Of a stretch of 64,000 nt of DNA, positions 7,902-15,533 are shown piece by piece. The first letter of the stretch is position 1. Each line of letters begins with the position of its first letter. The stretch is from DASYKT01 sp963718105. GTDB lineage: Bacteria > Acidobacteriota > Blastocatellia > Pyrinomonadales > Pyrinomonadaceae. Below the pieces are notes generated by a model. That model searched no databases. It was not told where the DNA came from and saw only the letters and a list, made by a program, of their open reading frames with translations. Made by a program: the position numbers and the translations under genes. The stretch spans positions 2,480,001 through 2,544,000 of the forward strand of contig OY970352.1 of assembly GCA_963718105.1 (NCBI GenBank), in the 5' to 3' direction.

Positions 7902-9569
7902 TCAAACCTCTACGATCGTCGGAATGATTACCGGTTTGCCGCCGGCTTCTTTTTGAATAAATCTTTTCAGTGCGATGCGCAATGTTTCCTTAAACAAAGG
8001 CTTGTCGCTAAACTCGCCCTTTTTCATCCCTGAGATCGCATCGACAACGCTTTGGCGCGCATCTTCGACAATACCGTTGGTGGGATCGATTCCGGCCACG
8101 CCCTGAAAAGTGATCTGCGGTTCGCCGATGAGTTTTTTCGTTTGCTTGTCCATTGTTACGACCAGGGTGATCGCGCCGCTAAACGCCATTTTTTTGCGTT
8201 CGCGGACGGTGTCGTATTCCAACTCTTCCGAAGAATCGTCGTCGATGAATACGCGTCCGATCTCGCGTTTTCCTATTACCGACGCGCGATCAGCCTCAAG
8301 CTCGAGCACATCGCCGTTCTCGATCAAAATGACATTTTCATCTTCGTAGCCGAGATGGTTCTTGATAAATTCCTTGTGGCGGAAAAGCATCCGGTATTCA
8401 CCATGGATCGGCACCACGAATTTCGGCCGCGCGGTTTCCACCATGATGCGGATGTCTTCCTGCGAAGCGTGGCCGGAGACATGCACCAAACGGCGTTTTT
8501 CTTCGATAATGTTGCCGCCGTGTTTATAGATGTGCCCGATCATTTTTGAAATATGGCGCTCGTTGCCGGGAATGATGCGGGCGGAGAGAATGATGGTGTC
8601 GCCTTTTTCGATCTGCAACCCTTTGTAACCCTGCGTGGCCAACTGCATCAATACCGCGCGCGGTTCGGCTTGCGAACCGGTCACCAGGTAAACTACCTGG
8701 TCATCCTCCAACTGTCGTGCCTGGCTAAGGTCTACTACTACGTTCTCCGGGAACCGCAAAAATCCCTGCTCTTCAGCGATCTCCACATTGCGCAGCATCG
8801 AACGACCCAGCACACAGACCTTGCGTCCAAAAGTATGGGCGACATCAAAAACGATCTGTAAGCGGTGGATGGAAGAAGAAAAAGTGGTAAGAATTATGCG
8901 GCCCGGCGCTTGTTCGAAAATTTCTTCGATAGCCGGAATAACGTCGCGTTCCGAAGGCGTTCGTCCCGGCACCGTCGCGTTGGTCGAATCTCCCAGCAGC
9001 GCCAGCACGCCCTCGTCACCGTAGCGTCCCAAAGTTTTCAGGTCATAGGGCTTTCCGATCACCGGCGTGTCGTCGATCTTGTAATCGCCCGTATGAATAA
9101 TTGTCCCGACCGGTGTTTTTACCGCCAGCGAAAAACAATCGACCAGTGAGTGCGAGGCATGAATGAATTCGATACCAAACGAGCCGATCTCTATTTTGTC
9201 GTTTGCCCTGACCCGGTGCAGCAAAACGTCGTTTAGAAGCTCGTGCTCCTCCAGTTTGCGTTCAGCCAGGCCCAGCGTAAAACGCGACGCATAAACCGGC
9301 AGATTGAATCTTCGCAATAAGAACGGCAGCGCGCCGATATGGTCTTCGTGCCCGTGGGTCAGTATGAGCGCGGTCAGATCGTGGCGATACTCTTCTAAAA
9401 AATCGAAATTCGGCACGGAAAGATCTACTCCGTAAACGGATTCTTCCGGAAAACCCATCCCCGCGTCTATCAGGATCATTTCGTCCTCGTAGCGCAGCGC
9501 CATGCAATTCATTCCGAACTCGCCGATCCCGCCGAGGGGGATTATTTCTAACTTACCTGTATCTGAAAT
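7902..9569 (-). CDS. rnj: Ribonuclease J, apparently initiated at an ATT codon
   Basis: MBL/beta-CASP ribonuclease (5'-3' exo and endonuclease) of RNA decay and processing. The zinc motif HGHEDHIG lies at residues 72-79, with the beta-CASP core and C-terminal domain following; total about 555 residues, the family norm. The first in-frame ATG (9512) would remove the conserved leading strand; the in-frame sequence upstream reads LEIIPLGGIGEFG, which is the normal RNase J N-terminus. No ATG, GTG or TTG occurs between that block and an in-frame stop. An ATT codon at 9567-9569 sits 8 nt after GAGGAG (9578-9583), so ATT is the likely start (MSDTGKLEIIPLGG). The motif and RBS are seen; ATT use is inferred. 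Confidence 0.9.
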   Translation of the reverse strand: MSDTGKLEIIPLGGIGEFGMNCMALRYEDEMILIDAGMGFPEESVYGVDLSVPNFDFLEEYRHDLTALILTHGHEDHIGALPFLLRRFNLPVYASRFTLGLAERKLEEHELLNDVLLHRVRANDKIEIGSFGIEFIHASHSLVDCFSLAVKTPVGTIIHTGDYKIDDTPVIGKPYDLKTLGRYGDEGVLALLGDSTNATVPGRTPSERDVIPAIEEIFEQAPGRIILTTFSSSIHRLQIVFDVAHTFGRKVCVLGRSMLRNVEIAEEQGFLRFPENVVVDLSQARQLEDDQVVYLVTGSQAEPRAVLMQLATQGYKGLQIEKGDTIILSARIIPGNERHISKMIGHIYKHGGNIIEEKRRLVHVSGHASQEDIRIMVETARPKFVVPIHGEYRMLFRHKEFIKNHLGYEDENVILIENGDVLELEADRASVIGKREIGRVFIDDDSSEELEYDTVRERKKMAFSGAITLVVTMDKQTKKLIGEPQITFQGVAGIDPTNGIVEDARQSVVDAISGMKKGEFSDKPLFKETLRIALKRFIQKEAGGKPVIIPTIVEV

Positions 9570-9577
9570 AGTTTTAG

Positions 9578-9583
9578 CTCCTC
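9578..9583 (-). promoter_or_regulatory. Strong RBS of RNase J that fixes an ATT start
   Basis: Minus-strand GAGGAG lies 8 nt upstream of the ATT codon at 9567-9569. It is 65 nt upstream of the first ATG, too far to serve it. Confidence 0.7.
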
Positions 9584-9775
9584 AATTAAAACTTAATCAT
9601 AACACAGCAAATCAAGATAGTTTTGCCTGCTTGCGCCGGAACAGAGCTATTTTCGTGTGTTTAGCACAATTCATGGCTAAAGCTCCGGCATTTTAAGAGC
9701 GGGCGCAAGCAACGCTTCCGAACCTGAGAGGTGTTTCGGCTTTGAAGGTAAATATAGGGTCTAGAGAAGTTTGCA

Positions 9776-9801
9776 GTCAGGAAGGGCCGCTTGCGCCCGC
9801 T
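9776..9801. repeat. 26-bp direct repeat, copy 1
   Basis: GTCAGGAAGGGCCGCTTGCG plus CCCGCT is nearly identical (two mismatches) to 48189-48214. Both copies lie in intergenic DNA beside other palindromes; no known element is recognised. Confidence 0.7.
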
Positions 9802-9828
9802 CTGTGATGACCATCACATTGGATCTTA

Positions 9829-9857
9829 TTGACAACTGCTAACGACTCTCCTACACT
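9829..9857 (+). promoter_or_regulatory. Sigma70-type promoter of the riboswitch-miniprotein-terC unit
   Basis: TTGACA (9829-9834), a 17-bp spacer and TACACT (9852-9857) place the transcription start near 9864, just before the riboswitch aptamer. Confidence 0.65.
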
Positions 9858-9870
9858 AAATATGACAATT

Positions 9871-9966
9871 CGAGGGGAGTAGATCACCTTAACGGTCTGA
9901 CATTGTCGTCAATACGAACGCTAAGCCAAAGCGCTCCGGCACGTCAGCAAAGTATCGAGACCTTTT
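9871..9966 (+). ncRNA. yybP-ykoY family manganese riboswitch aptamer
   Basis: The hallmark GGGGAGTAG block (9874-9882) is followed by the conserved GTCGTCAATACG segment (9906-9917), TCCGGC (9935-9940) and GAGACCTT (9957-9964) in the same order as in characterised Mn2+-sensing yybP-ykoY riboswitches. It lies upstream of terC; TerC-family genes are classic partners of this riboswitch. The 3' strand of aptamer helix P1 overlaps the 5' strand of the following terminator hairpin, so ligand binding should favour read-through (an ON switch). Motifs are seen, ligand and direction follow from the family. Confidence 0.88.
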
Positions 9967-10000
9967 GCGGCATTACGCTTGCAAAGGGTCTTTTCCTTTT
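9959..10000 (+). terminator. Intrinsic terminator forming the riboswitch expression platform
   Basis: GACCTTTTGC (9959-9968) pairs with GCAAAGGGTC (9981-9990) with one G-U pair and is followed by TTTTCCTTTTT. The left strand is shared with the 3' end of the aptamer, which makes the two structures mutually exclusive. Confidence 0.8.
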
Positions 10001-10021
10001 TGCGGCACAAAGGAGAAAACG

Positions 10022-10204
10022 ATGGGTGAGCTACTGGCCGAACTTCTTTATCCACTTCTGGAAAATCTGGGCCCAGTTTTATTCGAAGCTCTCTTTCAGG
10101 GCCTCTTTGAAGGCTTCTTTGAAGGCTTCTTTGAAGGCTTCTTTGAGGGAACGCCCGATCTCATCCGGTCATTCTTCGATAATGTTAAAAGGAAGGATCT
10201 CTAA
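10022..10204 (+). CDS. 60-residue repeat miniprotein coupled to TerC
   Basis: Unrecognised small protein starting at the ATG after AAAGGAG (about 7 nt spacing). It begins MGELLAELLYPLLENLGPV, then carries a tandem phenylalanine/glycine/glutamate repeat (FQGLFEGFFEGFFEGFFEG, about residues 24-42) encoded by a 12-bp DNA tandem repeat, and ends with a charged tail (DNVKRKDL). The repeat has an amphipathic pattern and could associate with a membrane. Its TAA overlaps the terC ATG by one base (TAATG at 10202-10206), so translation is probably coupled. It sits under the Mn riboswitch, so a role in metal handling with TerC is suggested by context only. Confidence 0.75.
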   Translation: MGELLAELLYPLLENLGPVLFEALFQGLFEGFFEGFFEGFFEGTPDLIRSFFDNVKRKDL

Positions 10205-11166
10205 TGCTATTCCCGTTCGTCGATTACTGGTGGTTTTACGCCGGCTTTACGGTTTTTGTCTTGTTTATGCTGGCGCTTGATCTCGGCGTCTTTAACCGCA
10301 AAGCCCATGTGGTTTCATTTAAAGAAGCCGCTGCCTGGAGCGCGGTGTGGGTCACGCTCGCGCTTGTTTTTAACTTTCTTTTCTACCAGTTCACCCTGGC
10401 TAAATTCGGCGCGGAGACGGCCAAAACCGTCGCGCTCGAATTCCTCACCGGTTACATCATCGAATACTCGCTCTCGATCGATAATATTTTCGTTTTCGTG
10501 CTGGTCTTCAGCTATTTTGCCATTCCCGCGAAATACAAACACCGCGTGCTGTTTTACGGGATCATGGGCGCGCTCGTTTTCCGCGCGATCTTTATCGCTC
10601 TCGGCTCGGCGCTGATGCAGTTTCACTGGGTGATCTATCTTTTTGGCGGCTTTCTCGTCATCACCGGCATCAAGATGATCTTTACCGAGGAAAAAGAGAT
10701 CGAGCCCGAGAAAAATCTGCTGGTGCGGATCTTTACGAAATTCATGCCCGTCTCGCACGATATGGACGGCAAAAATTTCTTTGTCCGCTTGAACGGCGTG
10801 CTGCACGCCACGCCGCTTTTTATCGCGCTGCTCTTTCTGGAAGTGACCGACGTCATCTTTGCCGTCGATTCCGTACCGGCCATTTTCGGCATCACTTCCG
10901 AGCCGCTGATAGTTTTCACTTCGAATATCTTTGCGATCCTCGGCCTGCGCTCGCTTTACTTTATGCTCGCCGGCGCGCTGGATAAATTCCACCTGCTGAA
11001 ATACGGCCTCGCTGTCGTGCTGATCTTCGTGGGATTAAAAATGGTGTGGCTCAACAACCTTTTTGAGGACCACAAATTCCCCATCACCTGGTCGCTGGGA
11101 ATTATTCTGGGAGTGATAGGACTGTCGGTAGTGGCTTCATTGCTGTTTCCGGTAAAGAAAAAATAA
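10204..11166 (+). CDS. TerC family membrane protein
   Basis: Integral membrane protein of 320 residues with about nine hydrophobic helices. TerC/Alx/YkoY relatives are associated with manganese efflux and metallation of exported enzymes, and with tellurite resistance. Typical TerC features are visible: acidic membrane residues in LALDLGVFNRKAH (about residues 23-35), the segment EYSLSIDNIFVFV and the block LFLEVTDVIFAVDSVPAIFG. The Alx/YkoY-like reading fits the yybP-ykoY riboswitch upstream. The start overlaps the stop of the miniprotein by one base. Function as an Mn2+ exporter is inferred from family and riboswitch together. Confidence 0.93.
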   Translation: MLFPFVDYWWFYAGFTVFVLFMLALDLGVFNRKAHVVSFKEAAAWSAVWVTLALVFNFLFYQFTLAKFGAETAKTVALEFLTGYIIEYSLSIDNIFVFVLVFSYFAIPAKYKHRVLFYGIMGALVFRAIFIALGSALMQFHWVIYLFGGFLVITGIKMIFTEEKEIEPEKNLLVRIFTKFMPVSHDMDGKNFFVRLNGVLHATPLFIALLFLEVTDVIFAVDSVPAIFGITSEPLIVFTSNIFAILGLRSLYFMLAGALDKFHLLKYGLAVVLIFVGLKMVWLNNLFEDHKFPITWSLGIILGVIGLSVVASLLFPVKKK

Positions 11167-11207
11167 ACCGGTCCGGCCATAAGCTAATAGCTATCCGCTG
11201 AAGCGAT

Positions 11208-11262
11208 TCTTATTCGTGTTATTAGTGTAATTCGTGGCTAATTACACTAATAACACGAAACC
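11208..11262. repeat. Perfect-arm palindrome downstream of terC
   Basis: CGTGTTATTAGTGTAATT and AATTACACTAATAACACG enclose CGTGGCT, giving an 18-bp perfect stem. Its words resemble those of the family E elements. It lacks a T-tract but could help end terC transcription. Confidence 0.8.
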
Positions 11263-11276
11263 GCGTGACAAATTAT

Positions 11277-11372
11277 CTAAGCCTTTATCGACCTGATTTT
11301 CCTCGCAAATCCGAACGGCCGGCTATCGAGGCGCAAAATCTCCACTCGGTTGAGCGCATAAAAAGCTACTTT
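11277..11372 (-). pseudogene. Remnant C-terminus of a polysaccharide deacetylase paralogue
   Basis: Minus-strand translation gives LNRVEILRLDSRPFGFARK and a stop 6 codons later, matching LNRVEILRRDGRPFGFARK at the C-terminus of the intact deacetylase at 11949-12656. Only about 31 codons remain, and they follow in frame after the TAA of the 11373-11900 gene. This is a relic of a duplicated deacetylase, truncated when the region was rearranged. Confidence 0.8.
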
Positions 11373-11900
11373 TTACTCTGGCACCGGCCGAGAATTTTGA
11401 TGCGATAGGCCGAACGCCCGCAGCAGCAAGAACCAGCAGACGACCAGGATCAATGCCCGAACCGAATTAAGCATCAACCACATGTTGACCTTGGCAGCGA
11501 CTTCCTCTCCGCTAAGGCCGAGTTTCTGGCTGGTCCAGATCACTCCGAGCGTCGGAACATAATAAATAAAAGTAGCCGAAACAAGGATCACCACCGGCAC
11601 CGAGGCCAGTAAGAGCAACATGCGATATCTTCCCGACGCACGCAGGGCAAAAATGACATTTACCAGCGCCAGCAAACCGGTGGTTGGAGTAAAGAATATC
11701 CAAAAGTGCAATCCGGAATCAGGCCGAAGTGACGGGTGGTCACGCCAAAAATCGCTCAGTGTCCATACCGATTGCGGCGGCGACCCGAAATTAGCAGGCC
11801 AGACAACAAGTGTTTCATAAATAGCCGCGCCGACAAGAATGCTCAAAAAAATAACGAACAGCCACAAAAATATTTGAGAAAGGCGAGAGGTTTTCGGCAT
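11373..11900 (-). CDS. Four-helix membrane protein, resembles DUF1772
   Basis: A 175-residue membrane protein with four predicted helices at about 9-30, 66-85, 92-115 and 144-165. The N-terminal segment ILVGAAIYETLVVWPANF and the conserved Asn after helix 3-4 (KVNMWLMLNSVRALIL) resemble DUF1772/anthrone-oxygenase-like proteins; no catalytic motif is certain. It lies between the intact deacetylase and the relic of a second copy, which suggests it arrived with, or inside, a local duplication. No function is assigned. Confidence 0.75.
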   Translation of the reverse strand: MPKTSRLSQIFLWLFVIFLSILVGAAIYETLVVWPANFGSPPQSVWTLSDFWRDHPSLRPDSGLHFWIFFTPTTGLLALVNVIFALRASGRYRMLLLLASVPVVILVSATFIYYVPTLGVIWTSQKLGLSGEEVAAKVNMWLMLNSVRALILVVCWFLLLRAFGLSHQNSRPVPE

Positions 11901-11948
11901 GAATGTTCTCCTTATTTTTCGTCGGAAAAACTACTGCAAAAATTTTTA

Positions 11949-12656
11949 CTAAGGTACCATTGCCCGGATCTTCCTGGCGAATCCAAAAGGCCGGCCATCA
12001 CGCCGTAGTATTTCAACGCGGTTTAGTTCAAACAAATCGGCGTCGTTAGCGCTGCCATAAACCGTTGAAAATGCCGCGTTATATCCCGCATCGGCAACAG
12101 CTTTCTTGGCCTCTGCGGTAAAAAATCCCGCCGGGTAGGCAAAGGTTTCGCACGGCTTTTGCACCAGGTTTTCAATGAGGCTTTTCGATTCGCGCACTTC
12201 TTTCTCGACCTCGAAAAGCGAGGCTTGATTTAAAAGCAAGTGATTCAAACTGTGTGAGCCAAATTCTATCCCATACTCCGACATCTCGACGATGTTTTCC
12301 ACTGAGAGATGTTCGCGCGGGCCTTCGCCTTCGGCGGTCACCTGATCGGAAACCCTTCCTATCAATGAAGCGACCAGAAAGATCGTGGCTTTTATACCGA
12401 GCTGGCGCATGACCGGAAACGCGTGTGTAAAATTATCTTTCCAGCCGTCGTCAAAAGTCACGGTTATGCCGCGCGCGGGGAACTCATTATGCTCACGGTA
12501 GTGTTGTATCAATTCAGCCGCGGTGTAAAAAACGAATCCCTGTTTTTTCAGATACGACATCTGTTTCGCAAAGCGTTTTGGCGAAGTAAAAGCGCCGCGA
12601 ATTTTCACGTCCGGCGTGGGATGATCGATCTTGTGATAAAGAAGTACCGGGGGCAT
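11949..12656 (-). CDS. Polysaccharide deacetylase (NodB homology, CE4)
   Basis: Metal-dependent deacetylase fold of 235 residues. It opens with PVLLYHKIDHP, carries the catalytic Asp pair in TFDDGWKDN (67-75) and the metal-binding pair in GSHSLNHLLL (about 133-142), and keeps the late PAGFF motif. There is no signal peptide, so the enzyme probably acts in the cytoplasm or on lipid-linked sugars. The stop of the upstream GNAT gene is 6 bp before this start, so the two form an operon; such pairs often modify surface polysaccharide. A decayed paralogue C-terminus lies at 11277-11372. Confidence 0.9.
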   Translation of the reverse strand: MPPVLLYHKIDHPTPDVKIRGAFTSPKRFAKQMSYLKKQGFVFYTAAELIQHYREHNEFPARGITVTFDDGWKDNFTHAFPVMRQLGIKATIFLVASLIGRVSDQVTAEGEGPREHLSVENIVEMSEYGIEFGSHSLNHLLLNQASLFEVEKEVRESKSLIENLVQKPCETFAYPAGFFTAEAKKAVADAGYNAAFSTVYGSANDADLFELNRVEILRRDGRPFGFARKIRAMVP

Positions 12657-12662
12657 AAGGGT

Positions 12663-13730
12663 CTACAAATTAGGATCTTCGAACATACTGGTGTCCGAAT
12701 CGCCGCGCGTTAAAAACCAGTTATCGATATCATAAAGCCTTTGCTGATTTTGCTCGGCTTTGGTCATCAATTGCAGGGGATTTTTCACCGGCCAAAACCC
12801 GAAATGCGGCAGCCGCTCTTCTACCAACGGGTCGACGATGTCCGTTACCAGGCTTCCGGCACGGCGTTCGGCCGCCAGATTTACCGCCGCCTTTAACAGC
12901 TCATCCACCGCCTCTTCCGGGTCCCCCGGATGATAGCAGATATCGGTGATGGCGGCCTTGGAAATTACCCCGTCGGAATTTGCCTGGCGGAAAAATAAAA
13001 CGATATAACCCTTGAGCCTTTCGCCTTCATAAAACGCAAAGATGTCAAATTTCTTTCCGGGTTGATCGACGTATTGCCAATTCAAAAAATCCGCGCTCCG
13101 CGTAATGGAACAATTCCATTGCGGTTTTGCGTTCTGCCACAGATCGTTAAAAGGCCCATCGAATTTTTCTATCTTTTTCACCGCCGGATTGGCCTTATAT
13201 TTTGTTTGAAAAACGGAAAACACGCCGTTCACCGCTTGCCGCAAAGGCTTGATCCGGGATATTTCCTTTACCGAATTTCCCGGCGAGATGAGTTTGCTAT
13301 AACGGTTTATTTTACCGGCGATGACCCAGCCCAGGCTCTGCAGCATTACCGGCGCATGCTGCTCCATCGTATTTACGCCGAGCATCGTCGGGTAAAGCTT
13401 GTTTATCGCCAGCACTAATTTTTTCGCCAGCCCATGACGCCGAAAATCTATCCTGATAATAAGGTCGAGGATCCAAACCGAACGCTCGGCCCTTCCGTTC
13501 ACATTTAGCTCGACCGGGATCGCGCCCAGTTGGCCGACGATCTCTTCGCCGTGTTTTGCCACCCAAAGCGGAATATTGTCTTCCGTCGCAAACGGGCTCT
13601 CGCAGTAGTGCCAATGCCAATACCGTTCGTCGCTCTGCCGCATATTATCGGCATAGACCTCGCGCAAAAAAGAAAATAAAGCTTCCTTTTCGTGGAGTTC
13701 AAATTGTTTTATTTGAATCTCATCCGTCAT
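12663..13730 (-). CDS. GNAT-family N-acetyltransferase
   Basis: A 355-residue protein with an acetyl-CoA-binding GNAT region in its first half: EIVGQLGAIPVEL, then WILDLIIRIDFRRHGLAKKL (about 91-110), which contains the RxxGxxxxL cofactor loop. The second half looks like a second GNAT-like lobe typical of FemAB/Eis-like or peptidoglycan/exopolysaccharide acyltransferases. It is followed 6 bp later by the deacetylase gene and lies 20 bp after the EVE-GGDEF gene, so these three genes may be co-transcribed. Substrate unknown. Confidence 0.8.
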   Translation of the reverse strand: MTDEIQIKQFELHEKEALFSFLREVYADNMRQSDERYWHWHYCESPFATEDNIPLWVAKHGEEIVGQLGAIPVELNVNGRAERSVWILDLIIRIDFRRHGLAKKLVLAINKLYPTMLGVNTMEQHAPVMLQSLGWVIAGKINRYSKLISPGNSVKEISRIKPLRQAVNGVFSVFQTKYKANPAVKKIEKFDGPFNDLWQNAKPQWNCSITRSADFLNWQYVDQPGKKFDIFAFYEGERLKGYIVLFFRQANSDGVISKAAITDICYHPGDPEEAVDELLKAAVNLAAERRAGSLVTDIVDPLVEERLPHFGFWPVKNPLQLMTKAEQNQQRLYDIDNWFLTRGDSDTSMFEDPNL

Positions 13731-13750
13731 AATTTTACTATCATGACCGG

Positions 13751-14644
13751 TTAAATGAAGTCTGCTTTGGTGGCGACTGAATTTTTTCTTATCTTTTTTG
13801 CACCAACCATAGCTTTATCTGCTTCTTGTTCTAGATCTTCCCATTGTTCGCAAATATCGGGATAAGTTGCCAATCCGATCGTAGCTGTAACAATACCTTG
13901 GCCAATTACAGAAAATGAATATTGCTCTACAGCACTGCGAATCTTTTCAGCAATTTTTCGAGATTCTTCTTCACCTAAGTCCGGAAGACTTACAACCATT
14001 TCATCGCCCGACCGATGGAATAATTCCCCCAGGTTTTGAATAACAACTTGAACTACTTCTAGAGCCTGTTTAATTATTATGTCTCCAACCGTGTGATCAT
14101 AGTCATCATTCACCTTCTTAAAGTTATCTAAATCTAAGAATAAAACCGATGCCTTATTATACTTTTCCACAGCTAGTTGTAATTTGGGCCGAAGTGATGT
14201 TGTATCTCTGACGCCAAATTTACCGATGCGGTCTTCAAACTCCGGTACATCTTCCGGAGAAGTAATTCCTTTTGAACGCATTAACTTATTGAATAAGTTA
14301 ATGGATTTCGGGATCATCTCAACAAAATTCTTGTTGCCCGTATCATATACAAATTTCAAATCGGGCTCCGCTCTAATTTCTTCTACTGACAACACATTGG
14401 GTTGAGTAATATTTAAATACAAAGACACCCGCGCAGGCTTAGTCGCTAAACGCTCATCTTTATTTTCAGTTACCTCTGTAATGTACCCCCAGCCAAATAA
14501 TCCATAAGCTCCCGCGATTAAATACACAAGGTCTCCGTTCTTCACTTTTTCGACCGAAGTAATTGCATCGGAATAGAGTTTTGTTTGGAATATTCTAGGT
14601 AGCTGATCCGCGTGCGGCTGAGAATGCATTAACCAATTTGCCAT
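13751..14644 (-). CDS. PUA/EVE-like domain fused to a GGDEF nucleotide cyclase domain
   Basis: The 297-residue protein has an N-terminal module (about 1-125) containing KNGDLVYLIAGAYGLFGWGY and ITEV, resembling EVE/PUA-like folds that bind modified bases or nucleotides. The C-terminal half is a GGDEF domain: DLDNFKKVND (171-180), DHTVGD, and signature SGDEM (212-216) instead of GGDEF, then a conserved GLATYPD region. No RxxD inhibitory site is seen. There is no membrane segment or signal peptide. The gene is visibly more AT-rich than rsmA and the deacetylase beside it, suggesting transfer. It may make a cyclic dinucleotide or only bind GTP. The GGDEF call is secure, the EVE call is tentative. 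Confidence 0.8.
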   Translation of the reverse strand: MANWLMHSQPHADQLPRIFQTKLYSDAITSVEKVKNGDLVYLIAGAYGLFGWGYITEVTENKDERLATKPARVSLYLNITQPNVLSVEEIRAEPDLKFVYDTGNKNFVEMIPKSINLFNKLMRSKGITSPEDVPEFEDRIGKFGVRDTTSLRPKLQLAVEKYNKASVLFLDLDNFKKVNDDYDHTVGDIIIKQALEVVQVVIQNLGELFHRSGDEMVVSLPDLGEEESRKIAEKIRSAVEQYSFSVIGQGIVTATIGLATYPDICEQWEDLEQEADKAMVGAKKIRKNSVATKADFI

Positions 14645-14657
14645 ATAGTTAAGTATT

Positions 14658-15464
14658 TTAATCCAGAAACCTACTATACAAAACTAGCCATTCGGCAAAT
14701 GTCAAAGTCTCCGCGCGCCGCCGCGGATCGATATCACAAGTTTCTAAAAACTTCTCCGCATCGCCGGTCCGTTCTTTAAGTTTCGGCGGAGCATTCTTGA
14801 AGTTATTGAGGATCGTTTTACGTTTGTAAGCAAATCCCGCGCTGATCAACTCGCGGAAAAGTTTTTCATCCGCGATCTCGATCTCTTTGGGTTCCAGCCG
14901 CAAGACCGAGCTCCACACTTTCGGCGCCGGGCGAAAAGCTTCCGGCGGCACGTCGAAAAGTTTCTGCGCGCTCACATAAGCCTCGACTAGCACGGTCAGA
15001 AAACCGCGCTCGCTATTTCCCGGCTCGGCTGTAATGCGCTCTACCACTTCACGCTGCAGCATCAAAACCAGCTGCGAAAAACACTCGCGCTGTTCGATCA
15101 GACGCTGCAAAATGGCAGTGGAAATATAGTATGGAAGATTCGCCACCAGCTTCCCATTATTAACTGTTAATTGTGAATTATTAATTGCTCTGAAATCGAT
15201 TTCCAACGCATCTTCGTGGACCACGCTGAAGTTATTATTTTGTGAAAATTTGTCTTCCAGAAATGGAACAAGATAGTTATCGATCTCAACGGCAATGACT
15301 TTTCCCGCTTTTTCCACCAGCTTTTCCGTCAGAGCGCCGCGGCCCGGGCCGATCTCGATCACGGTGTCTGCCTGTGAAAGCGAAAGTGCGGCAATTATTT
15401 TTTCGATGTAATTATTATCAACGAGAAAATTTTGCCCGAGAGATTTTTTGGCGTAGGGTTTCAT
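14658..15464 (-). CDS. rsmA: 16S rRNA dimethyladenosine transferase RsmA (KsgA)
   Basis: Dimethylates the two adenosines of the conserved hairpin near the 3' end of 16S rRNA with S-adenosylmethionine. The ATG at 15464 gives MKPYAKKSLGQNFLVD, the expected N-terminus; a GTG seven codons upstream lies in repeat DNA. Motif I EIGPGRGALTE, the acidic motif VIAVEID and motif IV NLPYYIST are all present; 268 residues is normal. Between the motif III region (HEDALEIDF) and motif IV lies INNSQLTVNNGKL, whose DNA is a palindromic AT-rich repeat word (15153-15190), an in-frame intrusion of intergenic-type repeat. Confidence 0.95.
   Translation of the reverse strand: MKPYAKKSLGQNFLVDNNYIEKIIAALSLSQADTVIEIGPGRGALTEKLVEKAGKVIAVEIDNYLVPFLEDKFSQNNNFSVVHEDALEIDFRAINNSQLTVNNGKLVANLPYYISTAILQRLIEQRECFSQLVLMLQREVVERITAEPGNSERGFLTVLVEAYVSAQKLFDVPPEAFRPAPKVWSSVLRLEPKEIEIADEKLFRELISAGFAYKRKTILNNFKNAPPKLKERTGDAEKFLETCDIDPRRRAETLTFAEWLVLYSRFLD
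15153..15190. repeat. AT-rich palindromic repeat word inside rsmA
   Basis: The stretch holds ATTAACTGTTAAT, GTGAATTA and further TTAATT words, a composition and arrangement unlike the rest of rsmA and like the intergenic word repeats. It is in frame and encodes about a dozen polar residues just before motif IV. Confidence 0.65.
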
Positions 15465-15468
15465 GAAT

Positions 15469-15533
15469 TGTCCACAGATTAACACAGATGCACACAGATT
15501 TTTCTATCTGTGTTTATCCGCGCGAATCCGCGG
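15469..15533. repeat. Inverted repeat in the ribD-rsmA junction
   Basis: The word CACAGAT occurs three times on the left and AACACAGAT pairs with ATCTGTGTT on the right, followed by a CCGCG/CGCGG hairpin. It spans the gap between ribD and rsmA and belongs to the operon-junction class. Confidence 0.75.
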
